DNA of 64,000 nucleotides from Rotaria sp. Silwood1 (lineage: Eukaryota > Rotifera > Eurotatoria > Philodinida > Philodinidae). The translations under genes and the position numbers were made by a program. The stretch is taken from NCBI GenBank assembly GCA_905250075.1, contig CAJNOP010000002.1, positions 6,871,565 through 6,935,564 on the forward strand. The letters run 5' to 3'. Below the pieces are notes generated by a model. It had not been told where the DNA came from. It made no database searches and was given only the letters and a program-made list of their open reading frames with translations. Each line of letters starts with the position of its first letter. The stretch's first letter is position 1. Shown here piece by piece: positions 26,801 to 39,200 of the stretch.

Positions 26801-29800
26801 AAAATTTTTCCTATTGTTAATACTTCAGGAATGTAAACTAAGCACACTTCTTTTGCATCCATCTACTAGAAAAATCTTCCTAAAATATCTATTCTATTAT
26901 TATTATGATATTGGCATGAAAAAAAGATAGACAAACCATTACAGAAAGTCCATGCGGATGAAATTAAACAACCTGTACAGTCAGGACATGAACAGCGTAG
27001 GCTTGCAACAGGTTGACGTGTTTAATTAGGCCTCTGATATGAAATATACATTTGCCTTGTCATTCTTATAGATCTAGCTTTCTTCTAACTCTCATCTAAT
27101 CATAAGTATTGTTTCGACCAGAGATGGAAACGATTTGAGTTTTTTCCACTTCGGTACAAGTGCCGGTCTGAATAGACTAGAGCAGCCCATCTGTCTGAAA
27201 TCTAGACTAATACCGTACTAAAAATTTTTCGCACGATTCCATATGTGGATAGTGATATTTGACATAGACAACTTTCCACAGAGTTTCATTACACATCCTG
27301 TATGAGATACTAACGAGCAAAAGTTCTCAAACAATAGATCGCTTTCGACCTAGAACTATATCCAATCAATAGGATTTAGTCATTAGCAACTCTAGTTTTC
27401 AAGCGAAATTATACTTTTGATTGTTTACTTGAAACTCAATTCACACAAAGGCATCGATAAAACTAGTTTGTAGAAAACATCTTTAAGTCTTTTGACTAAG
27501 TTTCTCTAATATATGAACTTTTTAAAACATAGACCTTGCGCCATAATTATTATCGAAAAATTCTGATTTTTTTTCTTGCAAACTGATCTATATGATGTTT
27601 TCAAGGGGGTGAATTTTCAGATATTAAATTATAAATTATGATTTCACTTGAAAATTAAAGTATTACAGGAAAAACTCACAAAACATACGAAATCTCAGCA
27701 ACAAAGGTCCAACCGCTCGAAACACTCTAGAATATTTATCTATTCACTAAGCCCTATCTGTTGAATAGAGATCCAGTTCGAAAATGATTATCGATAATGT
27801 CTAATCAGTAACTGATACTGATTTCATCTCTTGTTTCAATTAAGATTTTTTATTACTAGAGTAATGTAAGGGAAAACGAAGCTTGCAAAAATAGTCAATT
27901 TTTAATAATATAAAACATTATTTCTTTTTCTTCGTTAAGATTACGTACAAGTGAAACTCAATATCGTTTGGAAGTTGATCGTCTTAAAGCAGATCTTCAA
28001 TGTAATCAAGTAAAATTCCAACAATTTGAACGTGAAGTAGCTGATTTAAAACTTGAACGAATGAACACTGATAGTAGTTCAACTAATGTATAAATTTCTC
28101 AAATCCTTTTGTTTTTTTTTAAAATAAACCTAATATTTTTCTTATTATAGAATCTTCGTGAATTACTTGAATTAAAAGAACGTGAATTAAAAGCATTAAA
28201 AGAAAAATTAGATTATACAATTCAAGCACATCAACTTGAACTACAAGAAGCGATTAAATCCAATCAGGTAGGCACTATCAATAGTTGCAATGATCATGTT
28301 TCTTCTTCTTCTTCTTCTGCATTCTACTAACACACAAACGTTTCCGTGCTTTACATCGGGTGCTTATGAATATTGTTGCACGTACGCTGCTTGTTTTTTT
28401 TCCATTAATTAAACAATAGACAAACTCATTTGTTTGGTTTATGTAAACGTTTGACTTAGTTTTTGATTGTTTTGTTTTTTGTTTTTATTTTTTCGGTGCA
28501 ATGAGTTCATTTCATTCTGTGATATATACATATGTGTTTCTTTCTTGTGTATTCTTTTTATCATGATTGATTTAAGTAAACAAAAAAAAAAAACATCTAA
28601 GATATTAATAAAAGTTGATATTTGTTTTATGCACATTTGCACGTTTCGCATCTCTCTTTTATTTTTAATAGCTTTTTACTAGATTGATATGAAATTTATT
28701 TTTTCTTAATTTTTATTTTTGGATTTGTTGATTTCTTTTTGTTTTCTAGTTTTCACTTGATAATGTTCAACGTTTTGAACAATTAGATCAACGTCATCAA
28801 GAAAAACGAAAAGAATTAGAAACACGACTTGGAAAAATTTGTAAAGCTATCAAACCATTAATTGATAATCAATATTTATTGAAAGATGTAAAATAAATAA
28901 TAAATTTCTATTTGTTGTTTATTTGAAGAGAAAAACATAATTTTTTTTTTTTTATTCATAGAATTCAATAATTGATATTGATGAATTAGAAGAATTAATT
29001 GCAGATAATGAAGCTCAAGAAAGAGTTACAACGTAAGTAGAATCTTCGAATTTTCTCTTATGCAAAGTTTTTATTATAAATAAAAAGTATTGAAGTTCAT
29101 TGTTTGCTATGAAAATAGTCGTAAGCTTTTATGATCAATCAATTATCTTTATTTGAAGTTTTACAAGAGTACGTTGATTGAATGTTGATCATAGATTTTG
29201 TATACCAGAATGTTATCAAATGTTCTCTTTCGTATAGTCAACACATTCAAACTGCGAATGGATACATCAATATTACGAAAAGTCTTTTTATAGGCAAAAT
29301 CAGCGAAAACCAGACATGTACATCGTCAATTTAGCTTTTTGAATAAATTCTCTTTCTATGAATCTATGTAAAAATATTGGCTCTTTCAGATCATATCTAA
29401 TTAAGTTTTATTAGTTAATTTAGTAAATAGTAATTATCAAATAACTCTCTAGTCTTATGACGTACAAGTCCAGAAACTTAACAAAAGATTCCACATTATA
29501 AACTATATAGTGAAATTTTCAGCAAGCTTGGAATCTGAACACTTATTTTTTAAACATTAGTTTTTCAGAAGTCTGTTCATATCACAGAATGAAATTTTGT
29601 TGTTGAGTAGCATCTTGAGATCTCCGATAAGGATTTAGATAATTTTGAATAGGTTTTTGAACTTTTCGTTCAATTACAACGTTGCTAACGGTAGTTTTTT
29701 AAAAATAATTCGGCCGGATAAAGGTCTATAGGCTGAGCCTTTTAGGATGTATAGAGTGACTCAAGATATATCTTTTATATAAAAATTCGGTAAAAGATTT

Positions 29801-30298
29801 TTAATAGTCTAGAGATATAAACAGTTTTGTTTTATGAAATAACATCACTACCGAAAGATATTGTTCATATGCTATAAGAATGTTTACTTTTTTTTTTTAA
29901 TAGTTCACTGGGTCCAATTCGTGATTGTTTGGGTCTTTTGGAAAGTCAAATGAAAGAATTACAACATAATCTTATTGAAAATCATGCTCGTCGTTCCACA
30001 CGATGGAAATATAAAGTAGGATTTGAATGTTTATCATGTGACAGTCAATGGTAATAATTTTGTTTTTGCGAAATCATAACTTAAAATTTTTTGAATAAAA
30101 ATATTTAGGGAAGTAACTCATGATATTCAAAATTTACAAGAAGCATGTCAAGATCCACATACATTTCTTGAATCATCACGTGTTGAACCAATGACAGGAT
30201 GTTCATGTCCACTAATCGTTGATTTTATTGAAAATGACGTTCGTTTATGTATAGATGATTTATTAGATGAAGTTATTGTAAGAACAACAGTGAAATAA
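5891..30298 (+). CDS. Giant modular coiled-coil protein, possibly golgin-like
   Basis: One gene modelled as 45 exons, about 11.87 kb coding (about 3,956 aa plus whatever lies in the 10-N gap). Exon ends: 5891-7376, 8487-8959, 9021-9315, 9373-9518, 9573-9888, 9955-10083, 10135-10196, 10250-10568, 10621-10803, 10859-10899, 10948-11254, 11313-11417, 11472-11512, 11575-11995 (gap inside), 12060-12301, 12366-12764, 13938-14664, 15820-16585, 16638-16736, 17893-18330, 18394-18486, 18543-18776, 19768-19857, 19917-20033, 20102-20539, 20865-20924, 20989-21117, 21167-21544, 21603-21695, 21759-21992, 22045-22134, 22864-22983, 23035-23424, 23489-24103, 24209-24301, 25452-25652, 25708-25857, 25920-26334, 26389-26522, 27940-28087, 28151-28267, 28750-28887, 28962-29032, 29904-30050, 30109-30298. 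Every junction is GT-AG and keeps frame. The ATG at 5891 replaces an upstream TTG. Residues 1 to about 310 are Ser/Thr/Gln-rich and probably disordered; most of the rest is Gln/Glu/Lys/Leu heptad-rich coiled coil. The last coding GTT-ATT is followed by GTAAGA, so an alternative spliced end is possible. Large Golgi tethers have this design, but no diagnostic domain was recognised, so the family name is tentative. Confidence 0.8.
7377..8486 (+). other. Intron 1 of the coiled-coil gene
   Basis: A 1110-bp intron with donor GGTAATTT and acceptor TTTTAG. Its middle is occupied by an inverted repeat (about 7689-8069), listed separately. No other gene seen. Confidence 0.7.
7689..8069. repeat. Intronic foldback (inverted repeat), about 380 bp
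   Basis: The left arm (from TCGTAAAACAATTTGG, through GGTTTCTATTAATATTTGAC and TAAGCTATCAAA, to CAGAAGTTTTGAACAGTCGC) is matched in reverse complement by the right arm (GACTGTTTAAAACTTCTGG, then TTTGATAGCTTA, AATAGAAATCTAAATCG). A short AT-rich spacer near 7885-7915 separates the arms. The near-full-length palindrome suggests a foldback or MITE-type element inside intron 1. No target duplication could be identified. Confidence 0.65.
9021..12764 (+). repeat. Array A: tandem exon modules with 0-0 phase
   Basis: Repeated protein module within the coiled-coil gene. The first exon (about 295-319 nt) reads LRDN-x-LTxQCAQL(N/D)EANRAWxQYQ, then FRxKL, DDIAQQI, KEREDFNEKYxALEK, (L)RSG. It is followed by a second exon (ESxxNLxxIxQxYTxTxxELNxKLL) and often a 41-62 nt third exon. 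Copies: exons 3-4 (9021-9518), 5-7 (9573-10196), 8-10 (10250-10899), 11-13 (10948-11512), 14-15 (11575-12301, with the gap) and a degenerate copy in exon 16 (12366-12764). Each module starts and ends in phase 0, so unit duplication keeps the frame. Confidence 0.85.
11851..11860. other. Assembly gap (10 N)
   Basis: Ten Ns lie inside exon 14 of the coiled-coil gene. The left flank ends near the end of one module-A exon (KYQALEK) and the right flank resumes in the middle of another (YIPINENISFDDIAQQI). At least part of a module, possibly whole ones, is therefore missing or collapsed. Confidence 0.98.
12765..13937 (+). other. Intron 16 of the coiled-coil gene
   Basis: A 1173-bp AT-rich intron between GTAAGT and TTTTTAG. 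No coding or repeat structure recognised. Confidence 0.7.
14665..15819 (+). other. Intron 17 of the coiled-coil gene
   Basis: A 1155-bp intron between GTAAGA and AATTTAG. Nothing supported inside. Confidence 0.7.
16737..17892 (+). other. Intron 19 of the coiled-coil gene
   Basis: A 1156-bp intron between GTATGT and CTTTTAG. No supported feature; short antisense frames here have no homology that I recognise. Confidence 0.7.
18777..19767 (+). other. Intron 22 of the coiled-coil gene
   Basis: A 991-bp intron. Its first 14 bases match the paralogous intron after exon 30 (21993-22044), which is only 52 bp. The size difference points to an insertion here or a deletion there. No terminal repeats were seen. 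Confidence 0.65.
22537..22662 (+). CDS. Candidate cassette exon in the coiled-coil gene
   Basis: Between exons 31 and 32 an open 126-nt stretch is bounded by CAATAG and by AG-GTTTCG. It keeps the 2-2 phase of its neighbours and encodes a basic segment containing VRRIQNFRRRLTEKKFN and PEWDRNQSERLL. Its base composition is less AT-rich than the surrounding exons. No equivalent exon is present in the parallel module (after exon 23). It may be alternative, a decayed exon, or chance; the main gene model omits it. Confidence 0.35.
24302..25451 (+). other. Intron 35 of the coiled-coil gene
   Basis: A 1150-bp intron. It contains a small hairpin at about 24951-25034: GCGTCCAAAGTGAGATTACG against CGTAATTTCTCATAGGACGC. 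Confidence 0.65.
24951..25034. repeat. Small imperfect inverted repeat
   Basis: About 20-bp imperfect arms (GCGTCCAAAGTGAGATTACG and the reverse complement of CGTAATTTCTCATAGGACGC) flank a loop of roughly 40 bp in intron 35. It could be a remnant MITE; no target duplication is clear. Confidence 0.4.
26523..27939 (+). other. Intron 39 of the coiled-coil gene
   Basis: A 1417-bp intron, the largest in the gene. No supported feature within it. Confidence 0.65.
28299..28319 (+). repeat. (TTC)n microsatellite
   Basis: About seven TTC units near the 5' end of intron 41. Confidence 0.9.
29033..29903 (+). other. Intron 43 of the coiled-coil gene
   Basis: An 871-bp intron between GTAAGT and AATAG. 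Nothing else seen. Confidence 0.65.
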
Positions 30299-33259
30299 AC
30301 ATTTTGTTCTTGTCTATATTTTTACTCCATTGTTGACTTCTTCATGTGTTTTTATGAGATCGGATTTTCTTTTTCTTTTGTTTTTGCTTGTTAAAGGTTT
30401 CGTTAGTCGTTATTCAAACTGCACGTCTTATTTATTTATTTTTTTGTTGATTACTAATGAAAAAAAACGCATATGTGGTATGATATAAAGAAAAAGAAAA
30501 TTGTGTTTTTTTTTCATTTGTAACTGTCATCTATTATTGCGTTTAAATGAATATGCTAATATAAGTTTGATAAAAAAAATTTAAAATATCTTTGCATAAC
30601 ACAAGTGTGAGTATGTTAGTATTAACCGGTTTAATTAATTTTTTAAAGTTTTGATTCATTGTAATATTAATTACAGTAAAACATGTCTATTGTAAACACC
30701 ATGGTGGATTATCAAAATATGTTCATTATACAAAGTTGTTTACTTTAAGGACTTGATGCATGATTTGCTGCGAAATGAACAAAAACATCTATATTAGTCT
30801 TACGAGAAAACTCATTCGATTGATTACCTTTCATTTGAACTCATACATGAAATTCATGGTATGGATAAAAATCCTACAAGTTTAGTAACACAACCATAAC
30901 TCACGAAGAAAGCCCTGAAGGCATGAGCATATGAAGTCAAATGGAGATTATCAGTCAGATGGGTTCCGGAATTAGATAAAAGTCTGGTGATTTATTCTCT
31001 TCTTCATCTATTTTCATGTTAATATTTTCAATTGTAAGTTTTTACAATTATAATACAAGATTTGATTTTTATCTTTTTTCTTCTGAATTCATGTTGATAT
31101 CAATAAGTGTTGATTCTAATGCAATAATTAATTCCATTGTTTACTTATAAATTAAGCTAGTATTGTAATATCATTAGTTTCTTCATAATTACAATACTGT
31201 CTTAAAAGATAACAGTGCTTAACCGTAGGATACACCACACAGGTAATAGACATTAAAATGAGGTCAAAAAACATTGCGCGTATATTTACATTAGAGAGAG
31301 TATAATAATAACAGGGATCATATAAAAGAATGTTCTCTGTTCCGATTACGAAGTTGTTTACATTAGAAAAGGGTATATCTAGCTAAAATTATTGCGCGGA
31401 CCCGAAGCTATTCATAATTAGGAGATGTTCAGTAGTAGAAGTTTTACAGTACGTTCATCATGATATCTTCATATCACATTTAAGATAATTGACGATAAAA
31501 ATACTGATTAGTTAAATAACTGACAGTCATTGAAACTTTGTTTTGTTCATTTGGTTTAATGTTTACAATATACTTTCAGTTCTTTTTCTTTACTTTCTTT
31601 CATTATAAGATCTTCTTTATTTCTAAGAAATAAATATTAGTCATAAATTCTAATTGATATTCTGCCGATTGGTTTCATAATTATTTTTCTATAAGTCTAA
31701 TTCATAATTGATGATTTAGAAAATTCTATCTTGACAGTATCAATAGACAAGCTTGTCCAGTAAACATTCAATGAATGCCGCAAGACATAAAATTTCTTAA
31801 TTTCGATAGAAAAGTCTTAGAATATTGAAATAAAATGTTCGTATGATAGATATTAATGAAGATCGAACATTATCAGATGATGAATATTTATCACAAATAT
31901 GCGTATTGTAAATACAATTATCAAATATTGATTATTATTCGAAAAATAAATATGTGTCTTAAAATTAATATTTATTGTTTTATGGAGGTATAAAAATATG
32001 ATTGATTTCTCTGTAGTGTTTATCTATAGTTATAAGCTTTGTATAAAAAGAATGTCTCGTAAAATAAAGCTAGAACTGTTTACAAAGTACCTATTAAAGC
32101 TTATTTTATTTAAATCAAAATGATTTTGATTTTCTCACAATCAATCAAACAAATGTCTATACATTAAAAAATTATATCTCTACTAATCAATTGTTAAATC
32201 TGATGACTTAATGGTTTTTTCTAATTTGTCGCTTCAGTAGTTTCAAAAAGCAGAAGAAATTTTATTAATAGTTTTATTTTTCGATTGTTTTTTTTTTTAC
32301 TTCGTTTCATTATATTAGATGCTTGGAACGTCACCTACTGAAAAGGAAATTATGCATGTTCATGATAGTTAAAGCAAAGATAGAAGAGACTTTCAAGTTT
32401 TTACTCATAAATACTATTGAAAATTTGAACTGTTTGATCTAGTGCATAAAAAATTCTGTTTTTTTTAAGTTTCAAAAAACAATAGTCAGGGCTTCATGCT
32501 TCATTATGTTGATTGTCTTCGATCTTTTGAACTTCTCATCATCGAGGTCTCTTTTCCCAATTTTATAAGTATCTAGCTGACATTTTAAAAAAGAATTAGT
32601 GACATCAATCTTAAATTTTGGTAATTGTGGAAACCATAAAATCGTGTCAGTTTTCTCACTTTTGTTTTTTATCATACTTTTTCATAAGCCACCGACGAAT
32701 TCTTTTGAAGAAACGTATGAAAGTTGCTTCAAAACGCTTACACAAATATTTGTAAATACACCTGCATGACGAACAATTTATAGTAACGAAAATGAATCAA
32801 AGTAATGAAACGGACGATTTTGTATATTGCTAATTGGAACTTCACAAAAAAAAAGATCAAAATTTTTCAGCTATAGAATCTAACGGTTTAACTGTTCAAG
32901 AGTATTTATGAATAAAAATCTGCACTATGACCAAAAAAAAGACACAACTATTTGTTTCGTTTTAACCACCATGAGAAGGTATATAATATTCCTGTTAAGT
33001 AGATGACTGTCCGGACACCTTAAATATATTGGAAATAAATTCGATTGGTAATAAATTTATACAATCTTATATACAAACATAGATTATTATTAGTTTCATT
33101 CGTAAAATAAAAAAAAAAAACAATTATCAACAATCGAAAAAAAGAAAGAAACAAGATGAAAAGCACCGTATTCAATGGCAAAGAAAAGATTCAAATTCAA
33201 AAGGAAAAAAAAAAGAAACGAGAAATTTTCAGAAAAGAAAAAAAAGTAGATTTCGAAAT
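30299..33259. other. Intergenic between convergent gene ends
   Basis: About 3 kb of AT-rich DNA between the 3' ends of the coiled-coil gene (plus) and the HUNK-like gene (minus). No coding-like frame, RNA or strong repeat was recognised. A purine-rich tract lies at about 33105-33245, next to the kinase stop codon. Confidence 0.5.
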
Positions 33260-36221
33260 TTAAGTTGGCATTAATTTTTCTCCACTTGTTCCTGTTGTTG
33301 TTGAATGTTGATTTTTACTAGTTGGTATATGATTTGATGTTCCAGGTGTTTTAACAAACATTTGTCTTGTTGTATCTGTTGATGTTAAATTTCCATGTGA
33401 ATGATAAGTAATTCCATTTTGTTTATTATTTATATTTGATGTTGATGGATAAAATCTTAATGGTGGAGATTGTTGTTGAACATCAACAGTTGTTATACCA
33501 GCATTACTTTTCGATGATTTACTACTACAAGAACTAACACGTGAATGTAATGCTGAATTTTTTAGAAATAAACCAATGGCTTTTACTGTTACTGATGGAG
33601 CTAAGAATAAATAAACAAGAAGAAATATGTATATTAAAACAAATATAAAATTATTTCTATTTACGAAACCATAAAAGAGATACATAGAAGTTTATTATTA
33701 TTATTATTACTATTATTATTACAGAATTTCTTTTTTTTTTCTGTTACTCATCAATTTTATTTCGAAAAAGAAGAAGAGCTTCAAAAGTTTTTTCTCTCGT
33801 ATAAAATATTTCAAATTTGATGAGCAGAGAAATGAATAAAAAACATTGAAATAGATATTTTGTACATAACAAGAAAGATTTATTCAGCAATGCAAATTAT
33901 AGATAAAGATATTTTTTACTTACCAGGATTATATCGCACCGGTGAATGATGTTGAGGTTTTTTTAAATTTTCAACTTGTGATGCACGAATAAGTGTTTTT
34001 GAAGTACGATTATCACCCGTTGTAATTGCTAATGGATCATGTGGTAAATGAAAACCATTTTGATTTGCATGATCAAGTGTTGAATTAGGTAAACTACGCG
34101 GTTTAAGTTTTTGTGATGGAACTATGATATTGCCACGTTGAGTAATATTTGAAGTTTTTATCGGCGCAAGACTATTAGGATTTGTTACGCGTCTTGTACT
34201 AATATGTTCATCAGCTGGATCAACACTATTTGCAACAGCTGATGATTTTCTTACGATTACATCATGAAATAGTTTTCTAGAAACTAATTTTGATGGTGGT
34301 ACTAATTCATTTAACGCTTCTTGTGTTAAACCATTTGTAATACTTCTATCATTTGTACTTGTTCGTAGTAAAACTTGTTCATCAAATGCAAAATTTGATT
34401 TTTCACGTGGTGCTCTTTGTCCATTGGTTATTGGTGGAGATGTTTGTTGAGATGAAAGATATGGTAGAGTACGACGACCAGGAAGTAATGGTTCATGACG
34501 AACAAGCTTATCAAGTATCATATCTGATGGACCATCATTGAAAGCAATAGTACCTGCTGTTGATGGTGATGAATGAGCATTAACAGAATTATTGTATGTA
34601 CGATCTGGCCAACCTAAACCTTCTTTAAGACGTCGTTCAATTAAACTATAAAGAGCTCGACATGCAATAGGTTTTCGATGTACTACAGCTTCTTCAACAT
34701 CATGCTCTGAATATCCATATCTAATATAAAAGAAAACAAAAATAAAAGTATTTGTTTAATCATCAATGATTATTTATATAGATCTACTTTATTGCAAGAT
34801 ATCTGATTATACTTTGATTGACTTCTCTTAAATCAGCATGAGGTTTAAAAGGTATTAATTCAATAGGTCCTAATAAATCGGTTAAAAATGAATGACGAAG
34901 AATTTCTGGTATAGTTATTCGTTTAGTTGGTGATGGTTCTAATAATCTTGATAATAAATCGTGACAATCTGAATAAACAAGTTCCATGAAAATAAAAGAA
35001 AAAAAAAACAACAGGTTTTAATTTTTCATTATTACCATGTGAAAGTGTATTAGGTATTTCACATCCTTTAAGTATACATGCATGAAGTTTAGCGAGATTT
35101 CGACTACGATGTTCAACTTTAAATGGAAGTTTACCCATTAACATAGCAAACATATTTACACCAATACTCCATACATCAACAGCTGGACCATATTCTTGAT
35201 GAGCAAAAATTTCTGGAGCTGCATAACTATATAAAGATTAGAATTTCAATATTAAATTAAACTTTTTTCTTTTATAAATCTTACGCTGGAGAACCACATT
35301 GAGTTGTTAAAAAACCTTTTTCATCAAGACAATTGCTCAGACCAAAATCTATATGAAAAACAAATGATTTTTATTATTTAAAATCTCTAACAAAAAAAAA
35401 GATTTTTCTTCACCAATAATAACAATATCACTATTTTGATCAAGCATAAAATTTTGAAGTTTTATATCTCTATGTATAACACGCGCACGATGCATATGTT
35501 CAACAGCTGAAACAATTTGTCGAATATATTTTCTAGTTTCATTCTCATCTAATTGTTTTCTAAGAGAAAATATATTTGTTTTTAATAAAATTAAAATATT
35601 TCAGATGTTTGTTTTTTTTTTTCGTCTTACTTTTTTGTTAAATATTTGACAAACTCATTTCCTTGTACTAAATCCATAACAATATAATAGGAATTTTCTG
35701 TTTCCATAACTTCATGTAATTGTATTATATTTTTATGCGACATACGTTGCATCATTGATGCTTCGCGACGTAGATTAGTTCTTAAATAATTTCTTTTAAA
35801 TACTTCACGTTTATTAATAACTTTAACTGCAACCTAATAGAAACAAAGAAACGAAAACAATATAGTTCATAGGTTAAAATGTCAGAAAACAACATGTTTT
35901 GTCTTTTTTCTTGTTTTAATCCCATTGAAAAACTTAAGAAAAAAACCGCTACGCAATTCAGTACCATGTGTAGAAAAATAATAGGAAAAAAAGAAAACAA
36001 ATCATTTTTTTTTTTATAATTTGATCTATATCAATTACACTTACTTTCATTTCTGTAATCAGATGAACACCCAAACGTACTTTGGCAAAACTACCTTCTC
36101 CAATTGTTTTTAAAATGATGTAATTTCCTACTTTTTTTCGTTTTTCATCTAGGGATGTATCACCTGTATCAACTGTTGATGCTCTATCAGGTGTCGCCGC
36201 ATTATGTAAACCTTGTACCAT
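33260..36221 (-). CDS. HUNK: HUNK-like serine/threonine protein kinase
   Basis: AMPK-related (CAMK group) kinase. Eight coding exons: 36045-36221, 35631-35833, 35414-35559, 35285-35348, 35036-35226, 34788-34968, 33924-34720 and 33260-33600; total 2100 nt, 699 aa (human HUNK is about 714). Kinase domain from about residue 31: P-loop GEGSFAKVR, VAVK lysine at K63, HRDIKLQN (D158), DFG (D176), and activation segment TTQCGSPAYAAPE. Features specific to HUNK rather than other AMPK relatives are METENSYYIVMDL, SAVEHMHRARVIHRD, VDVWSIGVNMFAML, LPFKVE and RLLEPSPTKR. After the domain, a region with VNQSIIRYLAIKYGY matches the post-catalytic helix region of HUNK. The remaining C-terminus is Ser/Asn-rich, probably disordered, and includes KAIGLFLKNSALHSR. 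TTTTCTAG at about 36285 suggests a spliced 5' UTR. No catalytic residue is missing. Confidence 0.9.
33689..33721. repeat. (TTA)n microsatellite
   Basis: Imperfect TTA/ATT run in the last intron of the HUNK-like gene. Confidence 0.85.
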
Positions 36222-39200
36222 ATTTATAAAATAAGAATAAATTGAATGATACGCAAGTGTAATCCAATGTCAAAGTAAGGCCTAGAAAATAAGAAAATAG
36301 AATGGAATACAACTAATTATTTTATTTATAATTTAATATGGTAAACTAGCGGAAAATAATGTTGAACACAATATATTCATTATTAAAAGAAAATGGATGC
36401 ATACAGGTGAAAAAAAAAACAAGAGTTTTCTTAAAATGACGATCTTCACCATATCTATTGAAATGATTTGTATAACTATCATATGTAAAGACATGTATTG
36501 ATAACAACAGTTGTTTTTTAAAATATAAGAATAGACAAATAATAAAAAAAAAAGAATATTTATAGCTGTTGGAAGTGCGTTATTCGCAATTGAAAAATTT
36601 TATGCTTATTTTTTTATGCACAAAAAAAAATACAATGTATGAATGGACAAATTTAAATTTAGAAAAAAATCTTTCAATGAATTTCTTGTATTGTGTTATA
36701 ATTCTTTCTTACTATGAAACGTACACGAATAAAAAATATTCATATGTAATTAGCTTCAGTTAGTTCTTTTCGTTCTCTAGAGGTGTCATTAATCATGTAC
36801 CTGTCTATTGTTTAATTCTTCATAGACACTATCTGTAATATTAATGATGACAATCATCGATGGTAAAAATGATTACGATACATATAAGAAGTAATGAAGA
36901 TTGTTTCATATATTAGTATTATTATTATTAATGAAAGACTTTTTGTATGTGTATGTGAGACGTGTGTTTGTATGTGTACGTATGTATGTACGTTTGAAAT
37001 CACTGGGAGAGAGAGAATAGAGCAACAAAAAAAAAATGACGGCGGCCAACGATGTCGGCAGTAAGTTGGATGACTTCTTGCATGTTGAAATTTCTCGTCA
37101 TCATAAAAGTACAATGGAAAGACAGAAGAAAAGAGAGGACGAACAATCAAGAAATCCGTGTAGTCGCCGCTATAGTATTGATTTCACTGTCCTCTTTTTC
37201 ATTCATTCTCATAATGCTCATAGTTGAGCTTCCTGATACTTTTTTTTTCATGATCCATTGAATCTTTATTGTACAGAATAAACAAAGCTTGAATTGTACA
37301 ACAGATGACGATAGAATAAAAAAGAAAAAAAAGAAATCAAACGTCTATTTGAATCCTTCTAGTTTTAATACTTAATTGAGAAAAAAAAGAAAAAAAACAT
37401 GCTAGGTAAAAAAGAGAAAGTCAGAAAAATCTGTCTATCTAATAGAGTTAAATCGAAAAATAAAAACTCTTCAATTACTATTACTATCCTTAATGATCAT
37501 ATCCTGATAAAAATAAAAATCCTATGCATACAAATAAATCATCACCTGATTTTGGATGTCTTTTTCTTTGCACTACAAACTTTTGAAAAACATATTTAAG
37601 ATTTAAAATTTTACTTTTCCTTTTAAAGTTACTTATTGAAAGTTACTCGTATAACTATAACCAACTTCACATGGAAACAAACACACCTGCAATGTTTTGC
37701 TTTTGCAAGCCACTACCGTTTGTTTATTTGGCACTTGTCTTCAATCTCGTATTAAAGCTTAAAAAATAATAACTTCTTTCGTTATTTTCATTGCTTTCTT
37801 TTTACTTCGCTCTCTCACACACACTCTCTTTCTCTTTTTAATGTTATTCTTTATTCTTAGCAAAAAAGAAAAGCTGAAAAAGATCACTATGAGTTTGTAA
37901 GTTCCGATAAAAACAACTCTCGTACATTTGTCGGTTGTTTAAGAAACAAATTCGGGTTCAATATGACGTCTATATGTATACATTAACATATAGTTCAATG
38001 ATTCTTACCATTCTCATAAGATGAATAGATCTACAGCGTATGCACATAATGTACAAGTAAATGCGAGTAAATTGTTCATGGATTCGACAAACAAAAGTCA
38101 GTTCACTTATTTACTCCTACGCTTACCTATTTTCACTAAGTAAGAAAGGCAGACAGAAGAGAGAAAAAAAACTAAAAGAGAAAATGACGCAGTGAGATGA
38201 ATAAACAAACAAATCGAATATGATCGAACGAACAGAGCATGTGTGCAACATTGTACAGAACACTTTAACCACTAGTACTCAAGAAGTAATCTCCCTCGCA
38301 TCCAACTATTGTATACACAACATAATCACTCTTTCGATATTTTCTCTTGCTCTATCGTCGTTATGATCGATAATTGATCAATAAGAATGTGCATGTGTAT
38401 GAACAGACTAAATAAATAGATTGACTATTGACGAAAAATTTGTTGATTTAAATGAATGTCATTTGGTACATAGATGTCAAATATGTTACAATTGATTATT
38501 ATAGTTATATAAAAAAAAAGAACTGTGACAGAAATATTGACTATCATTTGAACTGATATATAAAACAAGGAATGTCAATCATTCTGATTGATTCTACTCG
38601 TTTTAATCAATCGACTTTTTGCTTAGTGATAAGATTTATGTATACTTGTGTTCAGTATGCCAATAGCGAAAAGTAAATTTTTACTTACCATTAAAAAGAA
38701 ATGAAGTGAAAAAAAAACAGATTTATAACTGTAAAGGAACAAAAAAAAATAAACATTTTACTGAGAAATTTTCTTCTATTATATAGTGCGTCTAAAAAAA
38801 TCTTATGTGGTTTCTTTCCAATCACTCGACAAATTCAATAGTCATCTGTTTTTCGATTTGGTCTTTGCTTCGAGTTTTTGTATTACTTTTCTAATCGTTT
38901 ATTACAATCAGTATATAATCACTTGGGAATGACTATTTGTTGTGAAGATTTTAATTAATAAAGTTAATATTATTTGTTTGTTTGTTTGTTTGTTTGTTTA
39001 TTTATCTTATCATAATACTGACTAATTGTGACTTAATTATTTCTTCAGGTATGGACGACTATGAACTGCACGATTAAAATTAACTTATCAATAAATTAAA
39101 ATGATAAGAAAATGCAAATTCACAGTGACCTATGTTCAATACTCCGTCATTATATTATTTTCAATTTCGTTTAGTATTTCCGCACATTGCTATGAAAAGG

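Noticed and set aside
28439-28682. Paired 70-71 aa ORFs on both strands
   Set aside because: T-rich/A-rich intron 41 sequence with no domain; chance frames.
36854-37261. Overlapping short ORFs on both strands upstream of the HUNK-like gene, including one starting MTAANDVG with a GTAAGT nearby
   Set aside because: Less AT-rich than surroundings and so noticeable, but there is no homology, no partner exon and no coding-like continuation; possibly 5' UTR or promoter sequence of the kinase.
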